Shown here piece after piece: positions 1-9,049 of a DNA stretch of 64,000 bases. The DNA comes from a virus. The notes under the pieces are model-generated. The model made no database searches. It saw only the letters and a program-made list of their open reading frames with translations, and had not been told where the DNA came from. The first letter of the stretch is position 1. Each line of letters opens with the position of its first letter. Where the stretch lies: the IMG/VR virus record IMGVR_UViG_3300033153_010210, positions 1-64,000 of that record. One strand, 5' to 3'. The translations under genes were made by a program, and so were the position numbers.

Positions 1-204
1 TGTGAAAGGCTGGATACAATTGAGGGATCGTTTTTATTATCCTGTTATGAAAGAAGTGCATTTAAAATTCCTGACAGCTGGGAAAAGTATCAGATAAAAA
101 CAGTTAAATCGGCGTCACCAAATAAACATAAATGTAAAAGTATAGAAACTGTATATAGAAAAGTAAGTAAGAAGGTGATGGAGCAGGGGTTATTGTTTAC
201 ATAA
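1..204 (+). CDS. Dam-like DNA adenine methylase, C-terminal fragment (copy 1)
   Basis: The window opens inside this gene. The 67 residues seen match the C-terminus of the intact methylase at 1010-1807, including the FLLSCYE segment and the SIETVYRKV strand. The fragment keeps the segment that the next copy has lost, so this copy was probably full length. It ends with TAA at 202-204, 22 bases before the next copy. The methylase class is taken from the full-length relative, because the catalytic DPPY lies outside the window. Confidence 0.8.
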   Translation, partial: CERLDTIEGSFLLSCYERSAFKIPDSWEKYQIKTVKSASPNKHKCKSIETVYRKVSKKVMEQGLLFT

Positions 205-226
205 ATTAATAGAGAGAAGGCGGTAG

Positions 227-928
227 ATGAATAATAAAATACCTTTGAGTTATTATGGTGGGAAGTATAAAATATCTAAGAAACTAATTAAATTATTTCC
301 TCCTCATATAACTTATTGTGAGCCTTTTTGTGGCGGCGCTTCTGTTTTCTGGAATAAATCAAAAAGTAAAATTGAGGTGCTTAACGATCATGATGAACGT
401 CTGATAATTTTTTATAGATGTCTACAAGAAGGTTCTGAGGAGTTTTTAAGAAAAATTGAATATACTCCTTATAGTGAATCTGAACATAAAAAAGCGAATC
501 AAATTTTAAAGAATCATAAACAATATACGCAAGTAGATGTGGCTTGGGCTGTTTTTGTAGGTATAAATCAAAGTTTCTCAGGTTTAGCAGGAGGGACATG
601 GGGGAGAAGGATGAAAAGTGAATGTGGTACGTTAAATTTCTTAAATAAAAAAAAGGTATTACAACAGTTTTTTAAAAGATTAGAAAAAGTTTATATTAGT
701 TGTTGTGATGCTATCAAATGCTTGGATTATTGGGACTCTGAGGATACACTTTTTTATCTAGACCCGCCTTATCCGGAAGCGGATCAAGGTCATTATTCTG
801 GATATACTGTAGAAGATTTTAATAGACTGTGTGAAAGGCTGGATACAATTGAGGGATCGTTTTTATTATCCTGTTATGAAAGAAGTGCATTTAAAAATCG
901 GCGGGGTTTAATAGATGTAAAAGTATAG
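227..928 (+). CDS. Dam-like adenine methylase, C-terminally truncated (copy 2)
   Basis: Class D12 N6-adenine methyltransferase. It has the SAM-binding motif CEPFCGGASVF near residues 31-41 and the catalytic DPPY near residue 179. It follows the intact paralogue closely until about residue 223. There a deletion of about 40 bases, between AAA-containing short repeats, shifts the frame and the protein ends in an unrelated tail (NRRGLIDVKV). The lost sequence, including the SIETVYRKV strand, persists untranslated up to about 987. The core motifs survive, but loss of the C-terminal strands probably impairs folding. It may be a decaying duplicate. The start ATG follows an AGAAGGCGG Shine-Dalgarno site. 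Confidence 0.75.
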   Translation: MNNKIPLSYYGGKYKISKKLIKLFPPHITYCEPFCGGASVFWNKSKSKIEVLNDHDERLIIFYRCLQEGSEEFLRKIEYTPYSESEHKKANQILKNHKQYTQVDVAWAVFVGINQSFSGLAGGTWGRRMKSECGTLNFLNKKKVLQQFFKRLEKVYISCCDAIKCLDYWDSEDTLFYLDPPYPEADQGHYSGYTVEDFNRLCERLDTIEGSFLLSCYERSAFKNRRGLIDVKV

Positions 929-1009
929 AAACTGTATATAGAAAAGTAAGTAAGAAGGTGATGGAGCAGGGGTTATTGTTTACATAAATCAGTAAAAAAG
1001 GGATAATAA

Positions 1010-1807
1010 GTGGATAATAAAATACCTTTGAGTTATTATGGTGGGAAGTATAAAATATCTAAGAAACTAATTGAATTATTCCCCCCTCATACAACTTATT
1101 GTGAGCCTTTTTGTGGCGGAGCTTCTGTTTTCTGGAATAAACCAAAAAGTAAAATTGAGGCGCTTAATGATCATGATGAACGTCTGATAATTTTTTATAG
1201 ATGTTTACAAGGGGGTTCTGAGGAGTTTTTAAGAAAAATTGAATATACCCCTTATAGTGAAGTCGAATATAGAAAAGCAAATCAAATTTTAAAGAATCAT
1301 AAACAACACACACAAGTAGATGTTGCGTGGGCTATTTTTGTAAGCATGAATCAAGGTTTTTCAGGTATAGCAGGAGGGGGATGGGGCAGAAGCAAAAAAG
1401 ATGAACGTAATGCATTAAATTTCTTAAACAAGAAAAAAATGTTGCAACAATTTATTAAAAGATTAGAAAAAGTTTATATTAGTTGTAGTGATGTAATTCA
1501 GTGTATAGATTATTGGGACTTTGAGGATACACTTTTTTATCTAGACCCGCCTTATCCCGAGACTGATCAAGGTCATTATTCTGGATATTTAATGCAGGAT
1601 TTTAATATATTGTGTGAGAAGTTGAATACTATTAAAGGTTCTTTTTTATTATCCTGTTATGAAAAAGCAGCGATGAAAGTTCCTGATAATTGGGAGAAAT
1701 ATCAGATAAAAACAGTTAAATCGGTGGGGCCAAACAGATGTAAAAGTATAGAGACTGTATATAGAAAAGTAAATGAAAAGATGAAAAGACAAATTTTCTT
1801 TATATAG
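1010..1807 (+). CDS. dam: Dam-like DNA adenine-N6 methylase, intact (copy 3)
   Basis: Predicted to transfer methyl groups from S-adenosylmethionine to adenine N6 in DNA, protecting phage DNA from restriction or marking it. The YYGGKYK start, the SAM-binding CEPFCGGASVF (residues 31-41) and the catalytic DPPY (179-182) are in the order typical of the D12/Dam class. The length of 265 residues is close to T4 Dam (259). The start is GTG at 1010, chosen because it aligns with the ATG of copy 2 and follows AAAAAAGGGA. It is the only complete one of three tandem copies. The target site cannot be read from the sequence. Confidence 0.9.
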   Translation: MDNKIPLSYYGGKYKISKKLIELFPPHTTYCEPFCGGASVFWNKPKSKIEALNDHDERLIIFYRCLQGGSEEFLRKIEYTPYSEVEYRKANQILKNHKQHTQVDVAWAIFVSMNQGFSGIAGGGWGRSKKDERNALNFLNKKKMLQQFIKRLEKVYISCSDVIQCIDYWDFEDTLFYLDPPYPETDQGHYSGYLMQDFNILCEKLNTIKGSFLLSCYEKAAMKVPDNWEKYQIKTVKSVGPNRCKSIETVYRKVNEKMKRQIFFI

Positions 1808-1833
1808 AAACAACAATAGATAGGAGGGAAAAC

Positions 1834-2820
1834 ATGTTTAAAAAATGGAAAGATATTGAAAATAGTTGTAAAGAGAAAATGATTAAAAAATTTTTTAATA
1901 CGTATACTTTTGAAGATGAAATTTTTCAAGTGACAGAAAAAATTCATGGTAGTAATCTGTCAATTATCTTTTACCCTGACGGGCATAGAGAATATGCTAG
2001 ACGTAGCGGAGTATTAAAAGATGAAAACTTTTATAATTATAAAGAAGCCTTTAAAAAAGAAAACAATCCTGACCTTTATATTTTTCTTAATGCGATTCAA
2101 CAATTTGCAATAAAAAATGGACAGATAATACAACTTATAGGAGAGCTTTTTGGTAAAGGAGTACAAAAGGGAATTTATTATGGAGAGGGAATTTATTGGC
2201 GCTGGTTCGGTACATACGCAAACGAAGAATTTCTAGCAGTAGAAGATGAGGAGCTTTTGTTGAGTAAAATCGAGGATTTAGGATTTGATGTGTATCCGGA
2301 TAAAATTAGAGTGCCGCTTCTCTGTTTATTTTCTAATATAAGTTCAGCTAAAGATTTTATAGATCAAGTAAAACAAATAGACTTGGAGAAAGATAGTTTA
2401 TTAACTCCTCCAGGATATAACAAAAAGAACATAGCTGAAGGTGTTGTTATACGACCTTATAATCGAAATTATGCGATTAATCATCAATGGTTTCTTTTTA
2501 AATATAAGCATCCAAAATTTGAGGAAATTATAATGGGAAAAAATAAAGCAAAGAAGCCTAAAGTTAAGGTTTCAGAGAAAGTACAGAATATAGCTCAAGA
2601 AATGTGTAGATATGTAAATGAGAACAGGACAGAGAGCCTCTTTTCAAAAGAAGGAGAAATACAAGATGAAAAACAGATAGGAGAATATATCAAATTATAT
2701 TTAGAAGATATATATAAAGATTGCCTTTTAGATTTAAAAGATTTAAAAAAAGAAGAAAAAAAGTATATTAATAAACAGATGACAAACTTGATAGTAAAGG
2801 AATTGAGAAGATGTTTATAG
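1834..2820 (+). CDS. rnl2: RNA ligase, Rnl2 family
   Basis: ATP-dependent RNA ligase that seals nicks through a covalent lysine-AMP intermediate. Motif I is EKIHGSN with Lys36 as the expected nucleophile. A GELFG segment follows at 103-107, motif IV EGVVIRP at 202-208, and motif V FKYKH at 222-226 with Lys223 and Lys225. The length of 328 residues matches T4 Rnl2 (334). The C-terminal third is Lys/Glu-rich and helical, as in that family. The stop overlaps the start of the gp46-like gene by 10 bases, so the two are translationally coupled. Together with PNKP and Rnl1 downstream it forms an RNA repair set. Confidence 0.9.
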   Translation: MFKKWKDIENSCKEKMIKKFFNTYTFEDEIFQVTEKIHGSNLSIIFYPDGHREYARRSGVLKDENFYNYKEAFKKENNPDLYIFLNAIQQFAIKNGQIIQLIGELFGKGVQKGIYYGEGIYWRWFGTYANEEFLAVEDEELLLSKIEDLGFDVYPDKIRVPLLCLFSNISSAKDFIDQVKQIDLEKDSLLTPPGYNKKNIAEGVVIRPYNRNYAINHQWFLFKYKHPKFEEIIMGKNKAKKPKVKVSEKVQNIAQEMCRYVNENRTESLFSKEGEIQDEKQIGEYIKLYLEDIYKDCLLDLKDLKKEEKKYINKQMTNLIVKELRRCL

Positions 2821-4847
2821 AAAATCTTACGATTGAGAACTATGGCGCATTAAAAAATGCGATGTTAGAATTTCAAAAAGGATTCAATATTCTTAGTGGT
2901 TCTAATGGGGCAGGGAAGTCACATATTATTAGAGCATTAGCATATCTCATTCTTAATCACAATGAAGGTAAAATTGAAGATGATTTAAATTGGCATAGTA
3001 ATTCTTTTACTATCCAGACTAAGATTAAATATGGTGGGAAAGATTTTATAATTAAGAATCATTATGATGGAAAAAATGTATTGAAAGAGTTAATAATTTC
3101 CTCTAATGGAAATAAACAGCAGTACAGCGGAAATAAAGATGTAGTGGACGTACTTTCACAATATTTTGATCCTACTTATTCTAAACCGGCTCTTATAGCT
3201 TTTCAGGGTGAAATGGATGTAGTAACAGCAACTCCTGCTAAAAGACGAGAGAGTTTAAAAAATATTTACGATTTGAATTTTCAAAAAGAAATTCAGCAAT
3301 TAGAAGATGAAAAAACGTCATTAGAATTAAAAGTACAGGAATTGGAAAAGCAGATAGCAATTCTTGAAAGTAAAAGCTATAATTTATATAAAAAAGAAAG
3401 ACTCCCTTTTAATGAGAATACATATAAAGAAAAAGAAACAGATGTTAAAAAATTACAAAGTAAGAAACAATCTTTAGAAAATGAGATAAACGATTTTGAA
3501 TCAAAATTACAAAATGTTAATCGATTTAAAAGTTTTTATGAAAGTAAAGAAAGAGAAATTAAAGAATTATTGGACAAGAAAGATATTTTGCAAAGTAAGA
3601 TAAACGAATTAAAAAATGTTATAACTAATCCCAATTATAATGTAGTAGATAAATTAAAAAAACAAATAGATGATATTAAACTCGAAAGGATTAAAGAGGA
3701 TTTCGATATAAATGTTCTTAATTCTAAAAAAGAAAAACTTTATGAAGAAAAAAATGAGCTTAAGAATATAAAAAAGAATATAGAATTGGTGGAAATGGGT
3801 AAGTGCCCGACTTGTGGAGCGGATTTTTCTAATGTCGATATAAATGATTATAAGAGACGTTATGAAGAAAAAGAAGAAATAGTAAGCGCCATTAATAAAG
3901 AAATAGAGGCTATTGAGAAAGATTATAAAACTTGGCAGGAGAAAAAGAAAAAAAACGATAGAAAGAAGGAATTAAAAAATAATTTAATTAATCAACTTAA
4001 ATATGAAGAAAAGAAAATAGAAGATGTTATTAACAGTAGTAAAGAAAGTTTAGAAGAAAGAAGTAATGAATTAGTTAATGTTAATAAAAAAATAGAAGAT
4101 TATGCCGAGGAAAAGGAAGTTTTAAAAAAAGATTTACAAAAGGAGCTTGATCAACTACCAGATGAAGCAGATATAGAATCTAAGAATAAGCAAATTGAGG
4201 ATATAAAAAACAAAATTGATTTAATAAGCCGGGAAATTGAAGAATATAGAACAGTTCTTAATAAGAATAAATGGATAGAGGAAGAAAATAAAAAGATACT
4301 GAAACAAAAAGATGAGGATGAAAAATTAAAGCAAAAGATTAATAAAGATCATGATCATTTATTGAAAGAAGTAAACGAATATAAAAAATCTGTAGATATT
4401 CTAAAAAAGGATTTTCCTAATTATATAATAAACGAACTTAAAAGCGATATAGAAACAGGAATGAATGAAATACTGGATAAAGCATATAACGGAAGATATC
4501 ATGTACAAATAAAAGAAAATCGCAGTGGACTTTCTATTGTATATGGAAACGATAAAGAAATAAAACTTGCAAGCGGAGCAGAAAAAAATTTATTTACCAT
4601 AGGATTTAAGAATGCATTTACGAGGCTGGCAGGATTAAAGGTACTTTTGTTGGATGAATGCGATAACTTCATGGATGAAGATATAGCGAAAAAGACCTTT
4701 GATGTTCTTCAGAATCTTATAGAACAAGAAGCACTTAATCAGGTTATTCTTATTACTCATAAGCAGAGTGTTAAAGAATTACTGGAGGGTGATTATAGAG
4801 CTAGAGTTTTTGAAGTAAAAAATGGTGGGGCATTTTTACTTGAATGA
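2811..4847 (+). CDS. 46: Recombination endonuclease subunit, T4 gp46/Rad50-like
   Basis: SMC-type ATPase that partners the Mre11-like nuclease (16322-17272) in end resection and recombination-dependent replication. Walker A is GSNGAGKS (residues 30-37). Long Lys/Glu-rich coiled coils flank a zinc hook CPTCG starting at Cys332. The C-terminal lobe carries an ABC signature-like segment (KLASGAEKN), Walker B VLLLDE and the D-loop region, ending in an ITHK switch segment. The length of 678 residues is somewhat longer than T4 gp46 (560). Unlike in T4, the partner subunit is encoded 11 kb away. Confidence 0.93.
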   Translation: MFIENLTIENYGALKNAMLEFQKGFNILSGSNGAGKSHIIRALAYLILNHNEGKIEDDLNWHSNSFTIQTKIKYGGKDFIIKNHYDGKNVLKELIISSNGNKQQYSGNKDVVDVLSQYFDPTYSKPALIAFQGEMDVVTATPAKRRESLKNIYDLNFQKEIQQLEDEKTSLELKVQELEKQIAILESKSYNLYKKERLPFNENTYKEKETDVKKLQSKKQSLENEINDFESKLQNVNRFKSFYESKEREIKELLDKKDILQSKINELKNVITNPNYNVVDKLKKQIDDIKLERIKEDFDINVLNSKKEKLYEEKNELKNIKKNIELVEMGKCPTCGADFSNVDINDYKRRYEEKEEIVSAINKEIEAIEKDYKTWQEKKKKNDRKKELKNNLINQLKYEEKKIEDVINSSKESLEERSNELVNVNKKIEDYAEEKEVLKKDLQKELDQLPDEADIESKNKQIEDIKNKIDLISREIEEYRTVLNKNKWIEEENKKILKQKDEDEKLKQKINKDHDHLLKEVNEYKKSVDILKKDFPNYIINELKSDIETGMNEILDKAYNGRYHVQIKENRSGLSIVYGNDKEIKLASGAEKNLFTIGFKNAFTRLAGLKVLLLDECDNFMDEDIAKKTFDVLQNLIEQEALNQVILITHKQSVKELLEGDYRARVFEVKNGGAFLLE

Positions 4848-4983
4848 CAAATTTTTAAAATAACGATTCCGATAATACTCTTATGCTATATAGTGAATTT
4901 TTTAAAAAAAGTATATTTTTTTATTAAAAATTTGGATAAAGAAATATATATTAGACATATAAACGAATAAATTAAAGGAAGAA

Positions 4984-5907
4984 ATGGTGAATATTAAAAA
5001 GCAAAAGTTGATAATGTTGAAAGGGCTCCCCGCATCTGGAAAAACTACTTGGGCAAAGGAACAAATTTTAAAAGCCAATGGATCAATAAAAAGAGTTAAT
5101 AAAGACGATTTAAGAAAGATGATCGATATATCTCAATGGAGTAAAGAAAAAGAATTACATATCCTAAGGATTAGAGACACGATTATATATTATTACCTCA
5201 GTAACGGGTATTCAGTAATTGTAGATGATACAAATTTGAATCCATATCATGAACAACGACTCAGACGAATTGTAAGCGAGTATAATAGTAATGTCAGAGA
5301 GCATTCTGTTGAGTTTGAAGTTAATGATTCTTTCTGTGATGTTGATTATCGAGAATGTATTAAAAGAGATTTGATAAGAGGAAAAGAAGCGGTGGGAGAA
5401 AAGGTTATCATTAATATGTATAGAAAATATTTACATAAGGCACCCGTTCTTATTCCTTATAAAGTTGAATTACCCGACTGTATTTTAGTGGATGTTGATT
5501 GGACTCTTGCTATTCATGAATACCGTGATCCTTTTGATTATTATAAATGCACAGAAGATAAATTAAATACACCAATTGCATCTTTAATAAACGATATTCA
5601 AAATCGACATTCACTATCGTATACAATGATTGTAACAGGTAGAGAGAATATAAAGTATGAATCGGGAGTAACAGTTTGGGATTTAACAAGTGAATGGCTT
5701 AATAAAAATCATATTCGTTATGATAGAATTTTTATTAGAGAAGAAGGAGATCATAGACCTGATTGGATGGTAAAAAAAGAAATGTTTGAAAAGCATATTA
5801 AGGATAAATATAACGTGTTATATGTTATAGACGACAGAAGGCAAACTATAGACATGTGGCGTAAAGAGGGATTGACAGTACTTGATGTAGCTGGTCACGA
5901 TTTTTAA
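4984..5907 (+). CDS. pseT: Polynucleotide 5'-kinase/3'-phosphatase (PseT-like)
   Basis: Bifunctional RNA/DNA end-healing enzyme. The N-terminal P-loop kinase has Walker A GLPASGKT (residues 14-21) and a VDDTNLNP segment at 80-87. The C-terminal HAD phosphatase starts with the acyl-phosphatase motif DVDWT (Asp170 and Asp172) and ends with VIDDRRQT. Domain order and length (307 residues) match T4 Pnkp (301). In T4 it converts the ends left by host anticodon nuclease into ligatable ends. The Rnl1-type ligase follows after 13 bases, which supports that role. The start follows AAAGGAAG. Confidence 0.93.
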   Translation: MVNIKKQKLIMLKGLPASGKTTWAKEQILKANGSIKRVNKDDLRKMIDISQWSKEKELHILRIRDTIIYYYLSNGYSVIVDDTNLNPYHEQRLRRIVSEYNSNVREHSVEFEVNDSFCDVDYRECIKRDLIRGKEAVGEKVIINMYRKYLHKAPVLIPYKVELPDCILVDVDWTLAIHEYRDPFDYYKCTEDKLNTPIASLINDIQNRHSLSYTMIVTGRENIKYESGVTVWDLTSEWLNKNHIRYDRIFIREEGDHRPDWMVKKEMFEKHIKDKYNVLYVIDDRRQTIDMWRKEGLTVLDVAGHDF

Positions 5908-5920
5908 ATGAGGAAAAAAA

Positions 5921-7051
5921 ATGAATCTATATTTACAGAATTTTTTAATTGAGCATCCCAACGATTGGAAGGAAATATTAAAAGAAAAACCTTATGCATT
6001 TAAAGTTATAGAGAAAGACGATTTAGTATTATTTAAATATAATCAGATAGACAGTGATTTTAATATTCCTTTAGTACAGGAGGCACGAGGAATTGTATTT
6101 GATAAAAGCGATTGGAGTGTTATTAAGCACCCTTTCCATAAATTTTTTAACTATGGAGAATCTAACGCAGCCGTTATCGATTGGGGATCAGCTAGTATAC
6201 AAGAAAAAATTGATGGCTCTCTTATCGCATGTTATTTTTATAAAAATGAATGGATGATATCGACTAACGGAACTATCGATGCACGAGATGCAAGTTTACA
6301 GTTTCCCGTTCAATTAAATAAAAAGAAAAAAATAAACTCATTTTACGATCTTGTAGTTTATACACTAGAACAAATGTTTGGACGTGATTATATTTTTGGA
6401 GTTTTCCAGAATATAGATAAAAAGTCAACGCATCTTTTTGAAATAGCAACCCCAATTAATAGGATAGTTGTCCCCTATAAGGATTTTAAAATTTATTACT
6501 TATGTTCAAAGGTAAATAGTACAGGTATCGAATATTACAGTAAACCATTACTTGATAGATTCCCAATTCCGAAAGTATATTCATTTAATTCATTGGAAGA
6601 TTGTGTTAAAGCAGCTAAAGAATTACAATATGATAGTGAGGGCTATGTAATAGTGGATAAAAACTGGAATCGTATTAAAATTAAGAGTCCAGCATATATA
6701 GCTGCGCATCATTTAAGAGGTGAAGATGTCGTAACAGATAAAAAATTACTCAATCTTATTCTTGCTAATGAAGGGAATGAATTTCTTACGTATTTCCCCG
6801 AGTTTAAAGATGCCTATAATAATTTATATAATAGACTTTTACAGTTAAAAACAAGAATGGGGGCGGATGCAAAAAAGCTTGAAGAGATGCAGAAAGGGAA
6901 TAAATCAAGAAAAGAAATAGCTTTATGGGCTAATAAAGAGTGCGTTATACCTGCGTTTATATTTCAATTGCTTGATAAGAAAATTGAAAACATTGATAAT
7001 TTTATATATAATAAATGTAAAGTAGAAAAACTTTTAGAGTATATAAAATAA
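5921..7051 (+). CDS. rnlA: RNA ligase 1 (T4 Rnl1/gp63-like)
   Basis: ATP-dependent RNA ligase expected to rejoin cleaved tRNA anticodon loops after PNKP has healed the ends. Motif I is EKIDGSL with Lys96 as the nucleophile (T4 uses Lys99). Upstream, the conserved ARGIVF segment lies at 55-60. Motif IV is EGYVIVD and motif V is RIKIKSPAY. The total of 376 residues equals the usual Rnl1 length. The C-terminal helical region is also of the Rnl1 type. It is encoded directly after the kinase/phosphatase, as expected of an end-healing and sealing cassette. Confidence 0.92.
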   Translation: MNLYLQNFLIEHPNDWKEILKEKPYAFKVIEKDDLVLFKYNQIDSDFNIPLVQEARGIVFDKSDWSVIKHPFHKFFNYGESNAAVIDWGSASIQEKIDGSLIACYFYKNEWMISTNGTIDARDASLQFPVQLNKKKKINSFYDLVVYTLEQMFGRDYIFGVFQNIDKKSTHLFEIATPINRIVVPYKDFKIYYLCSKVNSTGIEYYSKPLLDRFPIPKVYSFNSLEDCVKAAKELQYDSEGYVIVDKNWNRIKIKSPAYIAAHHLRGEDVVTDKKLLNLILANEGNEFLTYFPEFKDAYNNLYNRLLQLKTRMGADAKKLEEMQKGNKSRKEIALWANKECVIPAFIFQLLDKKIENIDNFIYNKCKVEKLLEYIK

Positions 7052-7076
7052 TATCTTATAGAGGGGGGGATATAAG

Positions 7077-7773
7077 ATGAGAATATTTAATGACAGGGTA
7101 TACGGATTAGAAACTTCTATTGTTGCTAGTGGATATCCGATGCGAGATGTAGTAAAAGAATTTACTCCTGTTCTTTTAGTTAAAGATTCTATAAGGGCTA
7201 GAAAACTTGGAAGATCTAAAAGTAATAGTGGGCATGACTGCTATTTAAAAGGTATCGTAGTGCAAGCCGATATAGAGTTTCCTCTGTATTGGCTTAAACA
7301 GTTTCAGCGATATCATTTCGTTGATATAGTATCAAGTCAATCAACAATGCATCGGATTCTTAGTATGAACATAAAAGAACATTGCAATAAGTGGGTAGAT
7401 GAAGAAGTAATAGATATAGTGAACAAATGGATAACATTATACAATGATTTTGATAATAAATTACAAGAAATTAATAATAATGAAAGATTAACATTTAAAG
7501 AAGCATCTAATATACGCCCTCAAGATAAAATTTATATAGAGGACAAAAAAAAAGGGGGGGGGGGGTGATTGGTATTCTAAAGAAGATATTTATATGAAAA
7601 TAATATCAAATTTGCCTAGCGGATTCCAGATGGTTATGCGTATTACTACTAATTATTTACAATTAAAAACTATTTACCGGCAGAGAAAAAATCACAAATT
7701 ACCAGAATGGCGTATATTCTGTGATTGGATTTTATCATTGCCGGAATTTAAAGAATTAACAGGAGTTCCTTGA
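7077..7773 (+). pseudogene. Conserved phage protein split by a frameshift in an A9G12 tract
   Basis: The first part (7077-7568, 163 residues) ends at TGA immediately after nine A and twelve G. One base fewer in the G tract would continue the reading frame for about 68 more codons to TGA at 7771-7773. That continuation (DWYSKEDIY..., then SGFQMVMRITTNYLQLK) reads like the natural second half of a conserved phage protein, and its stop overlaps the next start as ATGA. The first half has a VSSQSTMHR segment loosely like ThyX-type proteins, but I would not assign that function. This is a real frameshift, a phase-variable switch, slippage-dependent expression, or a homopolymer sequencing error. Confidence 0.7.
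7545..7565 (+). repeat. Homopolymer tract A9G12
   Basis: Nine A (7545-7553) followed by twelve G (7554-7565) inside the coding region. In a genome this AT-rich a run of twelve G is very unusual and prone to slippage. Twelve G gives an in-frame stop, while eleven G would join the two halves of the gene. Confidence 0.95.
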
Positions 7774-8330
7774 TGTGGATACATAAATTTGTTTGGTATA
7801 AAATAACTTGTATTTTTAAAGAAGTAAAATGGTTTTTTCAAAAGTTGCTTAGGGGGTATGATGATTTGTACTTGCGGAATTTTTATTCTTCTTTTGTAAA
7901 AGAAGTATATCCTAAATTTAAAGCCTTTGCAGAAATGGAAAAACGGGGAATAGCAACATGTTATTTTGAAAATCCTAAAGAGACATGTCATGATGACGAG
8001 AGTTTTAAAATAGCTTTTAAAAATTATAATAGTGTATTGAAGAAAATACTATTTGCTTTTGAATGGGTATTATATGATAATGAGTTGTGTGATAAAAAAT
8101 TTAAGAAATATTTTGAAGAGAAGTATGGTAATCCGTATGAAAAGATTGAATCAAATCGACATGAACCGTTAACATATACATTAATAAGTAATGATGGTAC
8201 ACGAAGGAAAGAGTATCTTTTTGATGATAAACCGTTTTATTATAATAGAAAAATGATAAAAGATTTTAATGATAAAGCTGAAGAGGGATTTAAACTTTTT
8301 GGAGAATATTTATTTACCTTTTGGGATTAA
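7773..8330 (+). CDS. Conserved hypothetical phage protein, helical
   Basis: A protein of 185 residues, Trp- and Phe-rich at its N-terminus, then a helical region. It has no known catalytic motif that I can see. Start ATG at 7773 is chosen because AGGAG lies at 7761-7765, and because its ATG overlaps the TGA of the preceding frame-continued gene (ATGA). The middle segment resembles a helical protein common in T4-like and gut phages, but I have no function for it. Confidence 0.75.
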   Translation: MWIHKFVWYKITCIFKEVKWFFQKLLRGYDDLYLRNFYSSFVKEVYPKFKAFAEMEKRGIATCYFENPKETCHDDESFKIAFKNYNSVLKKILFAFEWVLYDNELCDKKFKKYFEEKYGNPYEKIESNRHEPLTYTLISNDGTRRKEYLFDDKPFYYNRKMIKDFNDKAEEGFKLFGEYLFTFWD

Positions 8331-8354
8331 AAAATTTATAAAGGCGGTATACTG

Positions 8355-8747
8355 ATGAATCAAAAAAACAGTGTAAAATTATTTAAGAGATTTACATTTT
8401 TTCATCCTGAAAAGAGGTTGACTGAAAGTCTTATGGCATTTGGATTTGAATGTGGGGATGGGTGGTTTAATATTATTTGGAATTTATGTGAGAAAATAGA
8501 AGAGGAACTTAAGAATCATTCAAGATTAGATGATTTTGTAGTGTTGCAAGTAAAAGAAAAATTTGGCATGTTACGATTTTATACAAATTTTGAAATTGGA
8601 AAAATGAGGAAATATATTGAAGAAGCTGAAAAAGAATCTGCTAATACATGTGAAATTTGTGGGAAAAAAGGAAAATTGAGAGATGATTTAGGCTGGATAG
8701 TTACGCTGTGCGATAAGCATTATAGTGAGAAATTAAACAAATGCTAA
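8355..8747 (+). CDS. Small zinc-binding phage protein
   Basis: A protein of 130 residues. It has a GFECGDGWFNIIW segment, a VKEKFGMLRFY segment, and near the C-terminus a likely zinc site CEICG followed by TLCDKH (C-x-x-C then C-x-x-H). This organisation recurs in small uncharacterised phage proteins, so the family is recognisable but its role is unknown. It overlaps the next gene by 7 bases. AAGGCGG precedes the ATG. Confidence 0.75.
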   Translation: MNQKNSVKLFKRFTFFHPEKRLTESLMAFGFECGDGWFNIIWNLCEKIEEELKNHSRLDDFVVLQVKEKFGMLRFYTNFEIGKMRKYIEEAEKESANTCEICGKKGKLRDDLGWIVTLCDKHYSEKLNKC

Positions 8748-9031
8748 GAATTGTGGTATATGTTAATAAAGATAAAATAGACGAAATACGAATTCGTAAT
8801 ACAATGATTAAGAATGATAAAGGCGAAAATAAGTACATTTTAACTATGCCAAAAGGATACGGGAGTATTGAAGTATGGCATGATAGAATTAAGCCTTGGC
8901 ATATACTTGTAGAAAAAGTGCTTTATGAATTGAATAAGACAAATTATAATAATATTATAAATAGAACGGCAGATAAAATAATTCGATATGTCAGGTATCA
9001 AGAAAACAATAAAAAAAATAAAGGGAATTGA
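8741..9031 (+). CDS. Small hypothetical phage protein
   Basis: A protein of 96 residues starting at an ATG that overlaps the previous gene, implying translational coupling. It begins with a hydrophobic strand (RIVVYVN), has an IEVWHDRIKPW segment and ends in a basic Lys/Asn-rich tail. It is directly upstream of the terminase large subunit, where a small terminase subunit can lie, but I see no helix-turn-helix or other evidence for that role. Confidence 0.65.
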   Translation: MLRIVVYVNKDKIDEIRIRNTMIKNDKGENKYILTMPKGYGSIEVWHDRIKPWHILVEKVLYELNKTNYNNIINRTADKIIRYVRYQENNKKNKGN

Positions 9032-9037
9032 TATATT

Positions 9038-9045
9038 TACTAATA
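9038..9045 (+). promoter_or_regulatory. TACTAATA late-promoter-like box (terminase)
   Basis: TACTAATA followed by TTTT. It lies 4 bases before the GTG of the terminase gene, whose frame is closed by the TAA inside the box. No Shine-Dalgarno site fits, so transcription would begin at or near the start codon. Confidence 0.6.
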
Positions 9046-9049
9046 TTTT

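Noticed and set aside
381-599. Reverse-strand frame in the methylase gene, and similar ones elsewhere
   Set aside because: All strong genes here are on the + strand. These reverse frames overlap conserved motifs and have no ribosome site.
5921-7051. [I/L]xE near the Rnl1 N-terminus as a head-targeting signal
   Set aside because: Rnl1 is a soluble repair enzyme. The tripeptide is frequent by chance, and this case shows the background rate for the targeting idea.
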